Below, one piece after another: positions 35,426 to 44,526 of a stretch of DNA of 64,000 nucleotides. Position 1 is the first letter of the stretch, and every line of letters begins with the position of its first letter. A program made the translations under genes and the position numbers. This DNA comes from Aureispira sp. CCB-QB1 (GTDB taxonomy: Bacteria; Bacteroidota; Bacteroidia; Chitinophagales; Saprospiraceae), in the NCBI RefSeq assembly GCF_000724545.1, contig NZ_JHBV01000041.1, positions 248,001 through 312,000 on the forward strand. The letters are read 5' to 3'. The notes under the pieces are model-generated. The model was not told the origin of the DNA. It worked only from the letters and a program-made list of their open reading frames with translations, and did not search any database.

Positions 35426-37570
35426 TTATTTTTGTTTGTTAGCTTGTGCTGACATAGACGATACATTTTTGACCATACGGATAAACTCCTGGCGATAACC
35501 TTCCTTATCGGCTCCTTTCGCTCCTTGAGCTAAGGACAACACGTTCTCATAAGTCAAATCATTCGAAAACTTAGATGCTCTCAACAACATACCAAACCCC
35601 GCTACTGAAGTTGCAAATCTAAAGTTTTCGGAAGCTTCGGCAATAGGCTTGATGTCTTTTGGGACAGGCAACGCCATTAAAACACTTTTTGTTCCTTTTG
35701 GTTCTTTATAACGCAATTTAATAGTCATTAAATCTTTGCTGCTATGCGCTAAACTCGTCGCTTTATTTTTTTGATAAATCAATGCATCTACTTTTTTCTC
35801 TCTTTTGCTCTCCTTATAATTATCTGCCAAAACAATTTCGTACAAAGCCGTCACTGTATGACCTGCTCCTAACTCACCAGCATCTTTGGCATCATTATTA
35901 AAATCCTCTTTATTCAACAAACGATTTTCATACCCAACCAGTCGATAAGATTTAACTTCTACAGGATTAAATTCGATTTGAAGTTTGACATCTTTTGCAA
36001 TCGTATAGAGTGTTCCTCCCATTTCTTTGACTAACGTTTTTTTAGCCTCCTTTATATTATCAATATATGCATAATTACCATTTCCTTTGTCTGCCAATAC
36101 CTCCATTCTATTGTCTTTGTAATTTCCCATGCCATATCCTAACACGGTCAAAAAGATATCGTCTTTTCTCTTTTCTACGATGAGCTTTTCCAAATCAGTT
36201 GTAGAAGAAGCCCCTACGTTAAAATCGCCGTCTGTTGCAATGATTACGCGATTATTGCCATCGGCTACTAAGTTTTTCTTAGCAATTTTATAAGCCAATT
36301 CGATTCCTGCGCCTCCTGCGGTAGAACCCCCTGCTTCTAATTTATCCAAAGCCTCTAATAATTTATTTTTGTCACTAGTAGATGCCTGAATCAGCCCCGC
36401 AGCTCCTGCATACACCACCAAAGCCATTTTATCTTTAGCTCTCATATTGTTAATGAGCAGTTTCAGAGACTCTTTTAGCAACGGTAATTTATTGGCATAA
36501 GACATAGATCCAGAAACATCTATCAAAAACACCAAATTACTAATAGGCGCTTTTTCCAAATCAATTTTCTTTCCTTGCAGACCAATCTGCACCAATTTTG
36601 CCTCTTTGTTCCAAGGGCAATCCGATACTTCTGTATGAACACGAAAAGGATGCTCGTCTTTAGGTTGTTCATAATCATAATTAAAATAATTAATCATTTC
36701 TTCTATCCTAATCGCATCTTTAGGTGGTGGTTGCATCTGATTTAAATGGCGGCGAATATTGGCATAAGAAGCTCGATCCACATCAATGGAAAAAGTTGAC
36801 AGCGCTTCATCACGTACCGCTATGTACTCATTTTCTACAAAAGAACCATACTCCTCGTTACTTGGTTTTTCTACAGAAGCAATGCCTTTGGATGACGTCG
36901 TTTGATCTTCTTTTGCGGTTGCCATTGAACCCGCAGCTCCAAATGTAGGGCATCCCAACTTTCTATTCCTTGCTCTTTTTCCTCTTCGTTTTCCACCTTT
37001 TCGGGCTTTAGGGGCTGGTGAGCCATTCACAAAAATCAGGTTACTATGCGCTCTTGAACCAGCTCTTGAAATCCCCTTTCCTTTGCTTTTCTGATGTACG
37101 CCTGCTGTTGTTGATATAATATTTGATATATTTCTTGTGGGCATATTTTTAATATCTTCTGCCCCCAATACCTGACCACCAGAAGTAGCACTCTGCTCAA
37201 TCAATGGAATTCGATAAGCTCTTACAACCACTTCTTCTACATTAACCCTTTCTTCCATTTCTACATCAAAAGTAACGACCTGTCCTAATTTGATAACAAT
37301 ATTTTCTATTTTCACTGATGGATACCCCACATAGGATACTGTCAAATCATACGTATCTGCTTCAATATTCGAGAAGTTATAATTGCCATCAAAATCTGTC
37401 TGCCGACCTGCAATTAAACTATCGTCCTTTTCTAAAAGCACAGAAGCAAAAGGCAAACCTTCATCATTGGTTACGTCAATTACTTTCCCTTGCAATGTTC
37501 CTGTTGTTTGCCCATAACTCGTTATTACAATAACAAAAAACAAGATGCTAAAAATAAAATATTTACTCAT
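35426..37570 (-). CDS. VWA-domain protein with CarboxypepD_reg and TonB-plug-like segments
   Basis: The 714-residue protein has a signal peptide (to about residue 20, SYGQ), then a CarboxypepD_reg-like domain (22-105; LQGKVIDVTNDEGLPFASV). A segment at 113-185 has EEVVVRAYRIPL, a plug-like VLGAEDIKNMPTRNISNIIS and GSRAHSNLIFVNGSP, as in TonB-dependent receptors, but no barrel follows. A basic stretch (186-206) leads to the YfbK-type region (about 240-340), a von Willebrand A domain with the metal site DVSGSMS (351-357), and a DUF3520-like end. Such proteins are thought to mediate surface adhesion or assembly in this phylum; the ligand is unknown. It is transcribed alone. Confidence 0.85.
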   Translation of the reverse strand: MSKYFIFSILFFVIVITSYGQTTGTLQGKVIDVTNDEGLPFASVLLEKDDSLIAGRQTDFDGNYNFSNIEADTYDLTVSYVGYPSVKIENIVIKLGQVVTFDVEMEERVNVEEVVVRAYRIPLIEQSATSGGQVLGAEDIKNMPTRNISNIISTTAGVHQKSKGKGISRAGSRAHSNLIFVNGSPAPKARKGGKRRGKRARNRKLGCPTFGAAGSMATAKEDQTTSSKGIASVEKPSNEEYGSFVENEYIAVRDEALSTFSIDVDRASYANIRRHLNQMQPPPKDAIRIEEMINYFNYDYEQPKDEHPFRVHTEVSDCPWNKEAKLVQIGLQGKKIDLEKAPISNLVFLIDVSGSMSYANKLPLLKESLKLLINNMRAKDKMALVVYAGAAGLIQASTSDKNKLLEALDKLEAGGSTAGGAGIELAYKIAKKNLVADGNNRVIIATDGDFNVGASSTTDLEKLIVEKRKDDIFLTVLGYGMGNYKDNRMEVLADKGNGNYAYIDNIKEAKKTLVKEMGGTLYTIAKDVKLQIEFNPVEVKSYRLVGYENRLLNKEDFNNDAKDAGELGAGHTVTALYEIVLADNYKESKREKKVDALIYQKNKATSLAHSSKDLMTIKLRYKEPKGTKSVLMALPVPKDIKPIAEASENFRFATSVAGFGMLLRASKFSNDLTYENVLSLAQGAKGADKEGYRQEFIRMVKNVSSMSAQANKQK

Positions 37571-37620
37571 GGTTTATTCTGTTTAAAGGTGTGAAGGAAT
37601 TCATTTAGTTATTAGTACAT

Positions 37621-37765
37621 AGTAGTTCGTTGATTTTTTACTTTTTTACCAAAAAGATAAAAAAGCACATTTATATTAGTTTGATAATCAAAATTTTAAC
37701 ACAAAACACAACAAAGACATAACTTGTTGACTATCAAACTAATAAAGTTTTTCAACGAACTATTG
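37621..37765. repeat. 145-bp palindromic element, intact copy 1
   Basis: The ends AGTAGTTCGTTGA and TCAACGAACTATTG are inverted copies. A second inverted pair lies inside (ATTAGTTTGATAATCAA and TTGACTATCAAACTAAT). The left arm has its own near-palindrome (CTTTTTTACC, AAAAA, GATAAAAAAG). It has no reading frame of its own. It is nearly the same as the copies at 57834 and 60819. Confidence 0.9.
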
Positions 37766-37849
37766 AGCACAAACGCAATCACTCAAAAAATGATCAAATT
37801 TGTCTATACAGATAGGATAAGTTGGTAAGAAGCTCAGTTTATTGATTGT

Positions 37850-37894
37850 CAATAGTTCGTTGAAACCACGAAGTAGCAACCTAGCTAACTACTA
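37850..37894. repeat. Partial element with GC-rich module
   Basis: CAATAGTTCGTTGAAACCAC begins this piece, which goes on with the AAGTAGCAACCTAGCTAACT module. It matches the left end of the element at 17668 but has no right end. It lies 85 bases from intact copy 1. Confidence 0.6.
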
Positions 37895-38057
37895 ATTGTG
37901 CAAAGTGGTGTATTATAATTGTGCATGAAAATTGTTATCACTTCAAATTATTATGGGGAATCTAAGCTTATAAATTATTAGATGCAGGTAGATTTATTTT
38001 TGGTGGGTTTGTTGAATAATTTTTATCGAAAGTCCCTTAGATTTTATATTTTTAGTT

Positions 38058-38909
38058 ATGAAACTACTTTTACAACATCTTATTTTATGGAGTTTGGGGT
38101 TAAGCATTCTATTGGCTTGCACTACCAAAAGCAAAGAACCCAACCACGTTCCAATCAATTCCACACATTCTCCCCTTCTTAACGTTCGTTCTCAAACCAT
38201 TCAACAGGCAATTCCTATTGGTTTACAAAAATTAATTGCAGCATATCCAGAACAAAATTTCAAAGCTAGCTCTACCGCCTTGATTTGGATGGACGGTGAC
38301 ACGATGCCTTATCGAGACAGTACTCCCAATAAAGATTTTGAGATGTTGCTCAACCATCCTGATTTAGAAGACCAGTTTATAATGCCTTATCCTAAAGGAA
38401 TTGATTTTCCTATCCCCAGTCGAAACAGTGACCCAGGACGAGTTCGAGTGGAAGCATTTTTTTTAAAAATGTATGGTCAGACGAAAGAAGCTGTTCGAAA
38501 AAATTTGGTTGAAATCGATTTTTTAGGAACGTCACTGCTTGTTACTAAAATCAATTCTATTGACAAAAAATTAATTCATATCGCCAAAAAATTAGCACAA
38601 TATCCTGAATTAAAAAAATACGTAGAAAACGTAGGAGGTACTTTTAATTGGCGCAAAATAGCAGGAACCAATCGTTTGAGTACCCATAGCTTTGGAATGA
38701 CCATAGATATCAATGTCAAGTATTCAAATTATTGGCGTTGGGCGGTTCAAGATAAAACAGAAGATGGAAAACGTCCGATTGTTTATAAAAATAGAATTCC
38801 TCTAAAAATTGTACAAATATTTGAAGAGAATGGTTTTATTTGGGGAGGCAAATGGTATCATTACGATACGATGCATTTTGAATATCGTCCAGAATTATTA
38901 ATTGAATAG
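38058..38909 (+). CDS. M15 family D-Ala-D-Ala carboxypeptidase-like lipoprotein
   Basis: The 283-residue protein begins with a lipoprotein signal (WSLGLSILLAC, C21). The C-terminal half is the VanY-type peptidase M15 domain with zinc ligands H210 and D217 (RLSTHSFGMTIDINV) and H273 (WYHYDTMHFEYRPEL); the preceding acidic residue E275 region and E256 near EENGFIWGG complete the usual site. It should cut the terminal D-alanine or other peptide bonds of peptidoglycan in the periplasm. The N-terminal half (45-170) is a family extension of unknown role. The gene is surrounded by repeat elements on both sides and seems to be transcribed alone. Confidence 0.85.
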   Translation: MKLLLQHLILWSLGLSILLACTTKSKEPNHVPINSTHSPLLNVRSQTIQQAIPIGLQKLIAAYPEQNFKASSTALIWMDGDTMPYRDSTPNKDFEMLLNHPDLEDQFIMPYPKGIDFPIPSRNSDPGRVRVEAFFLKMYGQTKEAVRKNLVEIDFLGTSLLVTKINSIDKKLIHIAKKLAQYPELKKYVENVGGTFNWRKIAGTNRLSTHSFGMTIDINVKYSNYWRWAVQDKTEDGKRPIVYKNRIPLKIVQIFEENGFIWGGKWYHYDTMHFEYRPELLIE

Positions 38910-38921
38910 TTGCTATAATTT

Positions 38922-39066
38922 AATACTCCGTTGATTTTTTAGTTTTCCTACGAAAAACGTAAAAAAGCATCTTGCATTAGTTTGATTACCAGCCTTTTAG
39001 CACAAAGGTTAACAAAAGCACATCTTACTGATAATCAAACTAATACGATTTTTCAACGGAGTAATG
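38922..39066. repeat. 145-bp palindromic element, CTCCGTTG subtype
   Basis: The length is the same as in the intact GTTCGTTG copies, but the ends read AATACTCCGTTGA and TCAACGGAGTAATG. The change at one end is matched at the other, so pairing is kept. The inner inverted repeat (ATTAGTTTGAT and ATCAAACTAAT) is present too. Confidence 0.88.
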
Positions 39067-39070
39067 ATAA

Positions 39071-39105
39071 TTAATACTCCATTGATTTTTCAACGGAATG
39101 GTATA
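39071..39105. repeat. Shortened remnant of the CTCCGTTG element
   Basis: TTAATACTCCATTGATTTTT joins directly to TCAACGGAATGG, that is, left and right ends with the whole centre missing. It lies five bases after the full copy, so a deletion derivative or a second hit at the same site are both possible. Confidence 0.6.
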
Positions 39106-39207
39106 TAATGTAAGTAGTTAGCTACGCTACTGATATGCAGTTGAATAATATTGATAATACCGAAGCTAGTTAAAAATCAAGTACAGCCATACAAATTATA
39201 ATTTACA

Positions 39208-40257
39208 ATGTTAAAAAACACAAACTTACTGCTCTTATTAGTCTTTTGGGGAACATTGCTTTTTGCGCAAAATGCAACAGAAGAAAGTTACCAACACTGG
39301 TATCCTTTTGATGGAAAAATTCTAGATTTAAAGACGTTGCAATACACCTCTACCAATCATGAATTGCCAGCGTCATTTAAGACAAATAGTCCATATGCGG
39401 TTCGTTACAAAGGCTTAGCGGTTGATAAATTAGCCTACCAAGGTGTGCTCTTTGAAATAATAGAAGACAATAGTATTTTGCTAAAAAACCTAGAAACTAA
39501 GGCGGTTACTCCTCTACCAAACAAAGAAAAAGGCTTACCCATGCAAGGTCGGAGTTTACTACTTGAGGCAATTGATGGCGTTATCTGTATCAAACCACTA
39601 AAAGCTGATAATGGGTATATCGTTTACAAATACGATAAAACGGGCAAAGAATTATTTGGTGTCCAAATAACGCATAGCGAATTTGTTCAACACAACGAAT
39701 TGACTTATCACCTACCGTATTTGGGTTACGTCACCCATACGGCTAGTAATGTTGTTTTTGCTTCTTACGTCAACCGCATTCCCAAAACAGTGGTTTTAAA
39801 TACTATTGACGGTAGTCTTTCTCAGTTTGACTTTTCTGCTGTAGGCATCATTCGAGATGCTGAAATGGATATGGATGTACATGGATTTGTCCAATTGGAC
39901 AAAACGAATGGCAGTATTCAAGTAACCTACATTAGTGATAATTTTGAATTCAAAAACCCTTCTTTTAAAAACATTACACATATAGAAACGTTAATAATAG
40001 AAAATACACTCGTTTTAGCAGTTTATAATGGTCGGTCGCCTGAAGTTCATTTAATGGCAATTGACCTATCCACCCAATCCTTGAAATGGGAAGCCGATGT
40101 CGCTCCATTTGGTACCAATGCAACGAGTGCTTATTTTAATGCTGTTTGGTTGAGTGCTTATGAGGGAAAAATTATCTTAGAAGGCTACGAATCGAAGGGC
40201 AAGCATTTGCAAATTTTTGATGGTTCCAATGGAAAGCGACTTTGGAAATCATTTTAA
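39208..40257 (+). CDS. Secreted PQQ-like beta-propeller protein
   Basis: The 349-residue protein has a signal peptide (residues 1-20, ending LLFAQ). The rest is made of repeated beta strands with blade-like segments such as VYKYDKTGKELFGVQ, VLNTIDGSLSQFDF, AIDLSTQSLKWEADV and IFDGSNGKRLWKSF; the last two follow the A-x-D-x-x-T/S-G-x-x-x-W style of PQQ-type propeller repeats. No catalytic motif or cofactor site is clear. The following DUF2254 gene starts 28 bases after the stop, so co-transcription is likely. Confidence 0.65.
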   Translation: MLKNTNLLLLLVFWGTLLFAQNATEESYQHWYPFDGKILDLKTLQYTSTNHELPASFKTNSPYAVRYKGLAVDKLAYQGVLFEIIEDNSILLKNLETKAVTPLPNKEKGLPMQGRSLLLEAIDGVICIKPLKADNGYIVYKYDKTGKELFGVQITHSEFVQHNELTYHLPYLGYVTHTASNVVFASYVNRIPKTVVLNTIDGSLSQFDFSAVGIIRDAEMDMDVHGFVQLDKTNGSIQVTYISDNFEFKNPSFKNITHIETLIIENTLVLAVYNGRSPEVHLMAIDLSTQSLKWEADVAPFGTNATSAYFNAVWLSAYEGKIILEGYESKGKHLQIFDGSNGKRLWKSF

Positions 40258-40284
40258 TCTCCTATTTTCCCCTTAACGAATCAT

Positions 40285-41568
40285 ATGAAAGCCACTTTAA
40301 AATTTATCAATAAATTAAAAAGTGCTATAATTCATAGCATTGCCTTTTACCCTATTTTAATTAGCACGTCTTTCGTCTTCTTGGCAGTTATTTTATTGTT
40401 TGCCGAAAATTTAGAAGCTATTGCTACCCTCAAAGAAGTAGTTCCTTACTTAATTGTCAAGGAGCACGATACCGCCAGTTCGATTTTATCTACTATTTTT
40501 AGTGGCATTCTCTCTTTGACGGTATTTAGTTTTACGATGGTAATGGTAGTTCTGAATCAAGCTTCTTCCAATTTTTCGCCAAGATTACTACCAGGGCTCG
40601 TCTCCGACAAAAAACACCAAATCATTTTAGGGTTTTATATTGGCACCTTGTTGTATAGTATTATTGTGTTAATGTCTTTGGGCACCTACGGTTCTTCGAC
40701 CAATGCCATTGGATTTTCGGTGATGATGTCGGCTGTTTTTGGGGTAACTTGTGTCGTTTTATTCGTCTATTTCATCCATAGTATTTCTCAGTCCATACAG
40801 ATTCACAACATTATCAATCAGATTTACTATGCTAGCAATCGTCTCCTAGAACAAGAAATTGAAGAACAACAAGAAGCTCCTAACGCAATTCAAAATGTTT
40901 CTGGTGATTATACGATTATCAAATGTGACCGCACAGGATATTACCATTCTTTTGATGGTACTTTGCTGCCCGATTCCTTTAAGAAACGCTCGACTACTAT
41001 TGAAATCTTGCCTTATGCCGATCAACATATTTGGATGGGTACTCCAATTATTCGAATCAAAGGAACAATTTCAGAAGAAGATGAAAAAGCAATTTGTTTG
41101 TGTCTTTATATACTAGGCAATCAGCACGAGGACGATAGCAGCACTGGGGGCATGATAAAGCTTTCCGAGGTTGCGGTCAAAGCGCTTTCTCCTGGTATTA
41201 ATGATCCTGGAACAGCGATTAATGCGATTTCTAAACTAGGTCAATTGCTGCACCGTGCTCTACAAATTAAGCCTACGACTCAACTTGAAATTCCAGAGAG
41301 CAATATCAAGACCATTCACAATAAAATTGCTCCTGACGAAATGATGCGCATTATTGTACAACCTATTCGTCAATATGGAAAAGGAGATGCGAGTGTAGCA
41401 CATACTCTAATGCGTACTTTAATCTATATCTGCCAAAGCGAGGCTATTCTACCCGATTACAAATGGGCGATCCAAGCGGAAATTGATGCCTTGGCTTATG
41501 ATGTAAAACAGACCATTAGTAATAAAAACGATGCTAAGAAGATATTAAGTTTGTTAGAGTCCGTTTAA
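40285..41568 (+). CDS. DUF2254 membrane protein
   Basis: The 427-residue protein has four membrane helices in the first 175 residues, with the family segment TIFSGILSLTVFSFTMVMVVLNQASSNFSPRLL (here in two parts, about residues 71-90 and 91-104). The soluble C-terminal part contains LSEVAVKALSPGINDPGTA, a strongly conserved family motif, and a final helical part. It is predicted in the inner membrane, and its function is not established. It starts 28 bases after the propeller gene and its stop overlaps the convergent glycosyltransferase gene by four bases (41565-41568). Confidence 0.85.
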   Translation: MKATLKFINKLKSAIIHSIAFYPILISTSFVFLAVILLFAENLEAIATLKEVVPYLIVKEHDTASSILSTIFSGILSLTVFSFTMVMVVLNQASSNFSPRLLPGLVSDKKHQIILGFYIGTLLYSIIVLMSLGTYGSSTNAIGFSVMMSAVFGVTCVVLFVYFIHSISQSIQIHNIINQIYYASNRLLEQEIEEQQEAPNAIQNVSGDYTIIKCDRTGYYHSFDGTLLPDSFKKRSTTIEILPYADQHIWMGTPIIRIKGTISEEDEKAICLCLYILGNQHEDDSSTGGMIKLSEVAVKALSPGINDPGTAINAISKLGQLLHRALQIKPTTQLEIPESNIKTIHNKIAPDEMMRIIVQPIRQYGKGDASVAHTLMRTLIYICQSEAILPDYKWAIQAEIDALAYDVKQTISNKNDAKKILSLLESV

Positions 41569-42950
41569 GTTAAAGTATTCTTCTTTTTTTGTCTTAATTC
41601 GCCTACTAATACGACGAATACCAACGCGTATTCTAGCCCAATTACCCAAGAGTTTTCAGCGAATATTTCATGTTGATAACTGATATATGTCAAGCCGATC
41701 AAGGCTGTCCATATCAATACATACATTCTATAAGAACTTAATACAGCCAACATTACCAAAGGCGTAATGTACCACGGATGAACGGTTGTTGCCAAAAAGA
41801 AATGCACAGAATAGATAATCAAAAAGGCTGTCCAAAATGTTTGAATTGACGCTCGGATATTTTTTCTCAAAGAAATATATAGAATCAAGATCAAATCTAT
41901 AATTGGTAATAGTTTACGCAGGAGAACATACAAATCCATCTTCAAAAAATCCTCCAAAGGAGAAAATCCCATGAAATATTCATGATAATCCCACAGCCAC
42001 CAATATTCGTTAATTAACCAATATCTTGTTAGATAATAAATGCTTGCATTAAACTCAAAATGACCAAAATACAACCCCATACTCTCTTTTATCTTCTGTA
42101 TCATTTCTAAATCAAAAAAGAGCACTAATAAGGCTAGATTTACGATCCCAACAAGCATACAATAATACACCCCTCTTTTGAACCACAATCGATGCAAAAT
42201 AAGGGGCATAAACATCAATGGTAGCAATTTAGCTCCTACCGCCATTGAAAATGCCAAGGCAGATTTTGCATACCCCTTTTTTGCAAAAAGATACAGCGCT
42301 AGAGTCATAAAGAAAATCAAAATACTTTCGGTGTGTAAATTGCCAGATAATTCAAGAATTATCAATGGATTAAAAGCATAAAAGAAAGCCAAGTAGAGTG
42401 GCTTATTCAAGCATTTTAGCAACCGAACCAGCAATATTATCGTGCCTATTTCTAAACATAAAACCAAGGCATGAAAGACAACAATACTAGCGAGTACATT
42501 ATCTGTAAAAAAATAGGTTGCTGCTGTAAAGAAAAATTGTGTTATAGGCGGATAGACAGAATAAAACTTAGGAGAATTAAGTTGTGCATACAATTGCTCT
42601 AAATGTGCCTCTGCATACAGCTCTGTTCCTAATAATTCTACTGGTGTAAACTCATAAGGATTAACGCCAAAACTCAACAATCTACCATCCCACAAATAAC
42701 GCCAAAAGTCGTCTGAAAGCTCGGGAATCGCACCTAAGAATACTGCTCTTAAAAGAATTGCTCCCAATAAAAACATCTTCCATTTGGATGAGTCGAACTT
42801 CTTTTCTGCATAGTAACACCAATAGAAATACAACGCAAATAAAAAGGCATATAAAATCGCAAACAGCTCAAAGGAAGTTCTTGGAACTGCATAACCTAAT
42901 AACACGTAGGCAATGATAGAGCCTATTAATAATAGATAATTTGTCTTCAT
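41565..42950 (-). CDS. GT-C type polytopic glycosyltransferase (GT87/mannosyltransferase-like)
   Basis: From the ATG at 42950 the product has 461 residues and about ten membrane helices. The first periplasmic loop holds ELSDDFWRYLWDGRLL, where the DD or D-x-W pattern is the GT-C catalytic motif, then FGVNPYEFTP and FYSVYPPITQFFF, as in DUF2029/GT87 and PIG-M-like polyprenyl-phosphate sugar transferases. A conserved HTESILIFFM lies in a later helix. The sugar is probably mannose or arabinose from a polyprenyl-phosphate donor, transferred to a surface lipid or polysaccharide; this is inference. A longer frame starts six codons upstream. Confidence 0.8.
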   Translation of the reverse strand: MKTNYLLLIGSIIAYVLLGYAVPRTSFELFAILYAFLFALYFYWCYYAEKKFDSSKWKMFLLGAILLRAVFLGAIPELSDDFWRYLWDGRLLSFGVNPYEFTPVELLGTELYAEAHLEQLYAQLNSPKFYSVYPPITQFFFTAATYFFTDNVLASIVVFHALVLCLEIGTIILLVRLLKCLNKPLYLAFFYAFNPLIILELSGNLHTESILIFFMTLALYLFAKKGYAKSALAFSMAVGAKLLPLMFMPLILHRLWFKRGVYYCMLVGIVNLALLVLFFDLEMIQKIKESMGLYFGHFEFNASIYYLTRYWLINEYWWLWDYHEYFMGFSPLEDFLKMDLYVLLRKLLPIIDLILILYISLRKNIRASIQTFWTAFLIIYSVHFFLATTVHPWYITPLVMLAVLSSYRMYVLIWTALIGLTYISYQHEIFAENSWVIGLEYALVFVVLVGELRQKKKNTLT

Positions 42951-43031
42951 AAAAAATGGTTTACACAAGGGTTCAAGTCTACCATTTTTTTAATACAACA
43001 ATTAGTGAAAATATTTGTCTGCTAAAAGCAA

Positions 43032-44264
43032 CTAGCTAGGCACTCTTGGGGCAAAGTACATTTCAAAAAAAGCATGCACACAAGCAGAAGACAGGTCATT
43101 TTTAGACGCATTCGTCAAAAATACAATTCCAATATCTTCTGTTGGGCAAAATCCCATTTCGGGACGATAACCTCGCACAAAACCACCATGATAAACAATT
43201 TTATGCTTCTTATAATTAAAAATACGCCACCCCATTCCATAGTATGCATCTGTCAAACCAGGTGACCATGTTTCATAATATTTAGAATCTTCGTTGATTG
43301 GAATATGAGGTTTAAAAATTTCCCCTAATACAGATTCAGGAATAATATCTGGATGGTGTCCAAGCATTGCTTGAAGCCAAATTGCCATGTCCGAAATACT
43401 TGCATTGACGCCCGCTGCTGGTCCCACATTGTACCACTTCTTGCGGATGTTCACACTACTCCAGCCCTTTCTATTACTAAAAACATGAGGAATTGCCTTG
43501 TTTTCATTGCTCATCATTGCCTTATAACTAGAAGAAGCGTCTGTCATCTCTAAAGGATTAAAAATCATAGAATCTAACAAACGACCATAACTTAAGTCTG
43601 TAGTTGCTTTTCCAATTTCGCTAATCGCACTAAAAATAGCATTTTGATACGCAAATACTTTGGCAGGTTTTTCTTCTATTTTGGCATTCCTTAATCCTCG
43701 CAAGATACTACCACAAGACCAATCCTTATAAATCAAACTAGCTCCAGAATATTCTTTTAGACCAGTAGTATGGCTGAGTGTATGTCGAATCGTTAGCGCC
43801 TCTGTTTGAGCTGTGCTACGCAATTTAAACGTAGGCAAATGAGTCGTCAATTTATCGTTCCAATCAATATATCCTTGATCGACCAACAAGCCTGCCAACA
43901 CAGCTGCAAAGCCTTTGGAAATAGATGCTAAACGAAAAGTAGTATGTTCATCAATTAACTCCTCTTCGCCTTTTTCTCGGACACCATGCGTACGCATCAA
44001 CACTACTTCTCCATCTTTTACAATCGCATACGCCAATCCTGGTAAATCCAATTGTTCAAACTTATTGGTAATAAATGTATCGTATTGCTCTAGAAAGTCT
44101 CTCATGCGAACTTCCTCTGGGTCGGGTTTATTGATCAATCGAGCTGTCTGTCCTTCCTTTTTCAATCGTAATTCTTCTTCCGCTGTCGCTTGATTATTAT
44201 TACAATTGCTAAATATGAGAAATAAGCTGATCAAAAAAATCCACTTCAAAACTAGCTTCACCAC
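43032..44264 (-). CDS. Class C beta-lactamase-like serine hydrolase lipoprotein
   Basis: The 410-residue protein starts with a lipoprotein signal (LFLIFSNC, C21). The penicillin-binding fold motifs are S-x-x-K as SISK (114-117, in FRLASISKGFA), Y-x-N as YQN (206-208) and HGG (359-361) in place of K-T-G. This set is usual for esterase, peptidase or carboxypeptidase relatives of AmpC rather than for antibiotic resistance enzymes. It may act on peptidoglycan peptides or esters in the periplasm. It is transcribed alone; a nested repeat element lies upstream. Confidence 0.85.
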   Translation of the reverse strand: MVKLVLKWIFLISLFLIFSNCNNNQATAEEELRLKKEGQTARLINKPDPEEVRMRDFLEQYDTFITNKFEQLDLPGLAYAIVKDGEVVLMRTHGVREKGEEELIDEHTTFRLASISKGFAAVLAGLLVDQGYIDWNDKLTTHLPTFKLRSTAQTEALTIRHTLSHTTGLKEYSGASLIYKDWSCGSILRGLRNAKIEEKPAKVFAYQNAIFSAISEIGKATTDLSYGRLLDSMIFNPLEMTDASSSYKAMMSNENKAIPHVFSNRKGWSSVNIRKKWYNVGPAAGVNASISDMAIWLQAMLGHHPDIIPESVLGEIFKPHIPINEDSKYYETWSPGLTDAYYGMGWRIFNYKKHKIVYHGGFVRGYRPEMGFCPTEDIGIVFLTNASKNDLSSACVHAFFEMYFAPRVPS

Positions 44265-44287
44265 TATATCTTTTTTTTTATTTAAGT

Positions 44288-44452
44288 AATAGTTCGTTGC
44301 TTTTTTACTTTTTTAGCTCGCTGCGCTCGTGAGCTCGCAAGCTTAGTTACCCAAAAGATAAAAAAGCACATTTATATTTATATTAGTTTACTTCGTGAGC
44401 GCTGCGCTTTTAGTTAGCTTCGCTGCTACTGCGTGGTTTCAACGAACTATTG
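44288..44452. repeat. Palindromic element carrying nested GC-rich modules
   Basis: The ends AATAGTTCGTTG and CAACGAACTATTG are as in the intact copies. The left arm is interrupted by about 34 bases (GCTCGCTGCGCTCGTGAGCT and on) inside the CTTTTTTA-CC motif, and the right half is replaced by TTCGTGAGCGCTGCGCTTTT plus TAGTTAGCTTCGCTGCTACT. The copy is thus a composite of several repeat units. Confidence 0.8.
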
Positions 44453-44526
44453 ATTTAAGAACACTAACCTGTTTATTGCTTTTTTTACAAATAGCATTCT
44501 GACTGTCTTTTAATTAATAACGCTAC

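Noticed and set aside
37971-38010. A TATTTTTG element before the second M15 gene as promoter
   Set aside because: It matches the -7 consensus, but no -33 element stands at the right distance and the AT-rich sequence makes chance matches likely.
44288-44452. A possible riboswitch or structured leader of the hydrolase gene
   Set aside because: The structure is fully explained by the dispersed repeat family, whose copies lie upstream, downstream and between unrelated genes.
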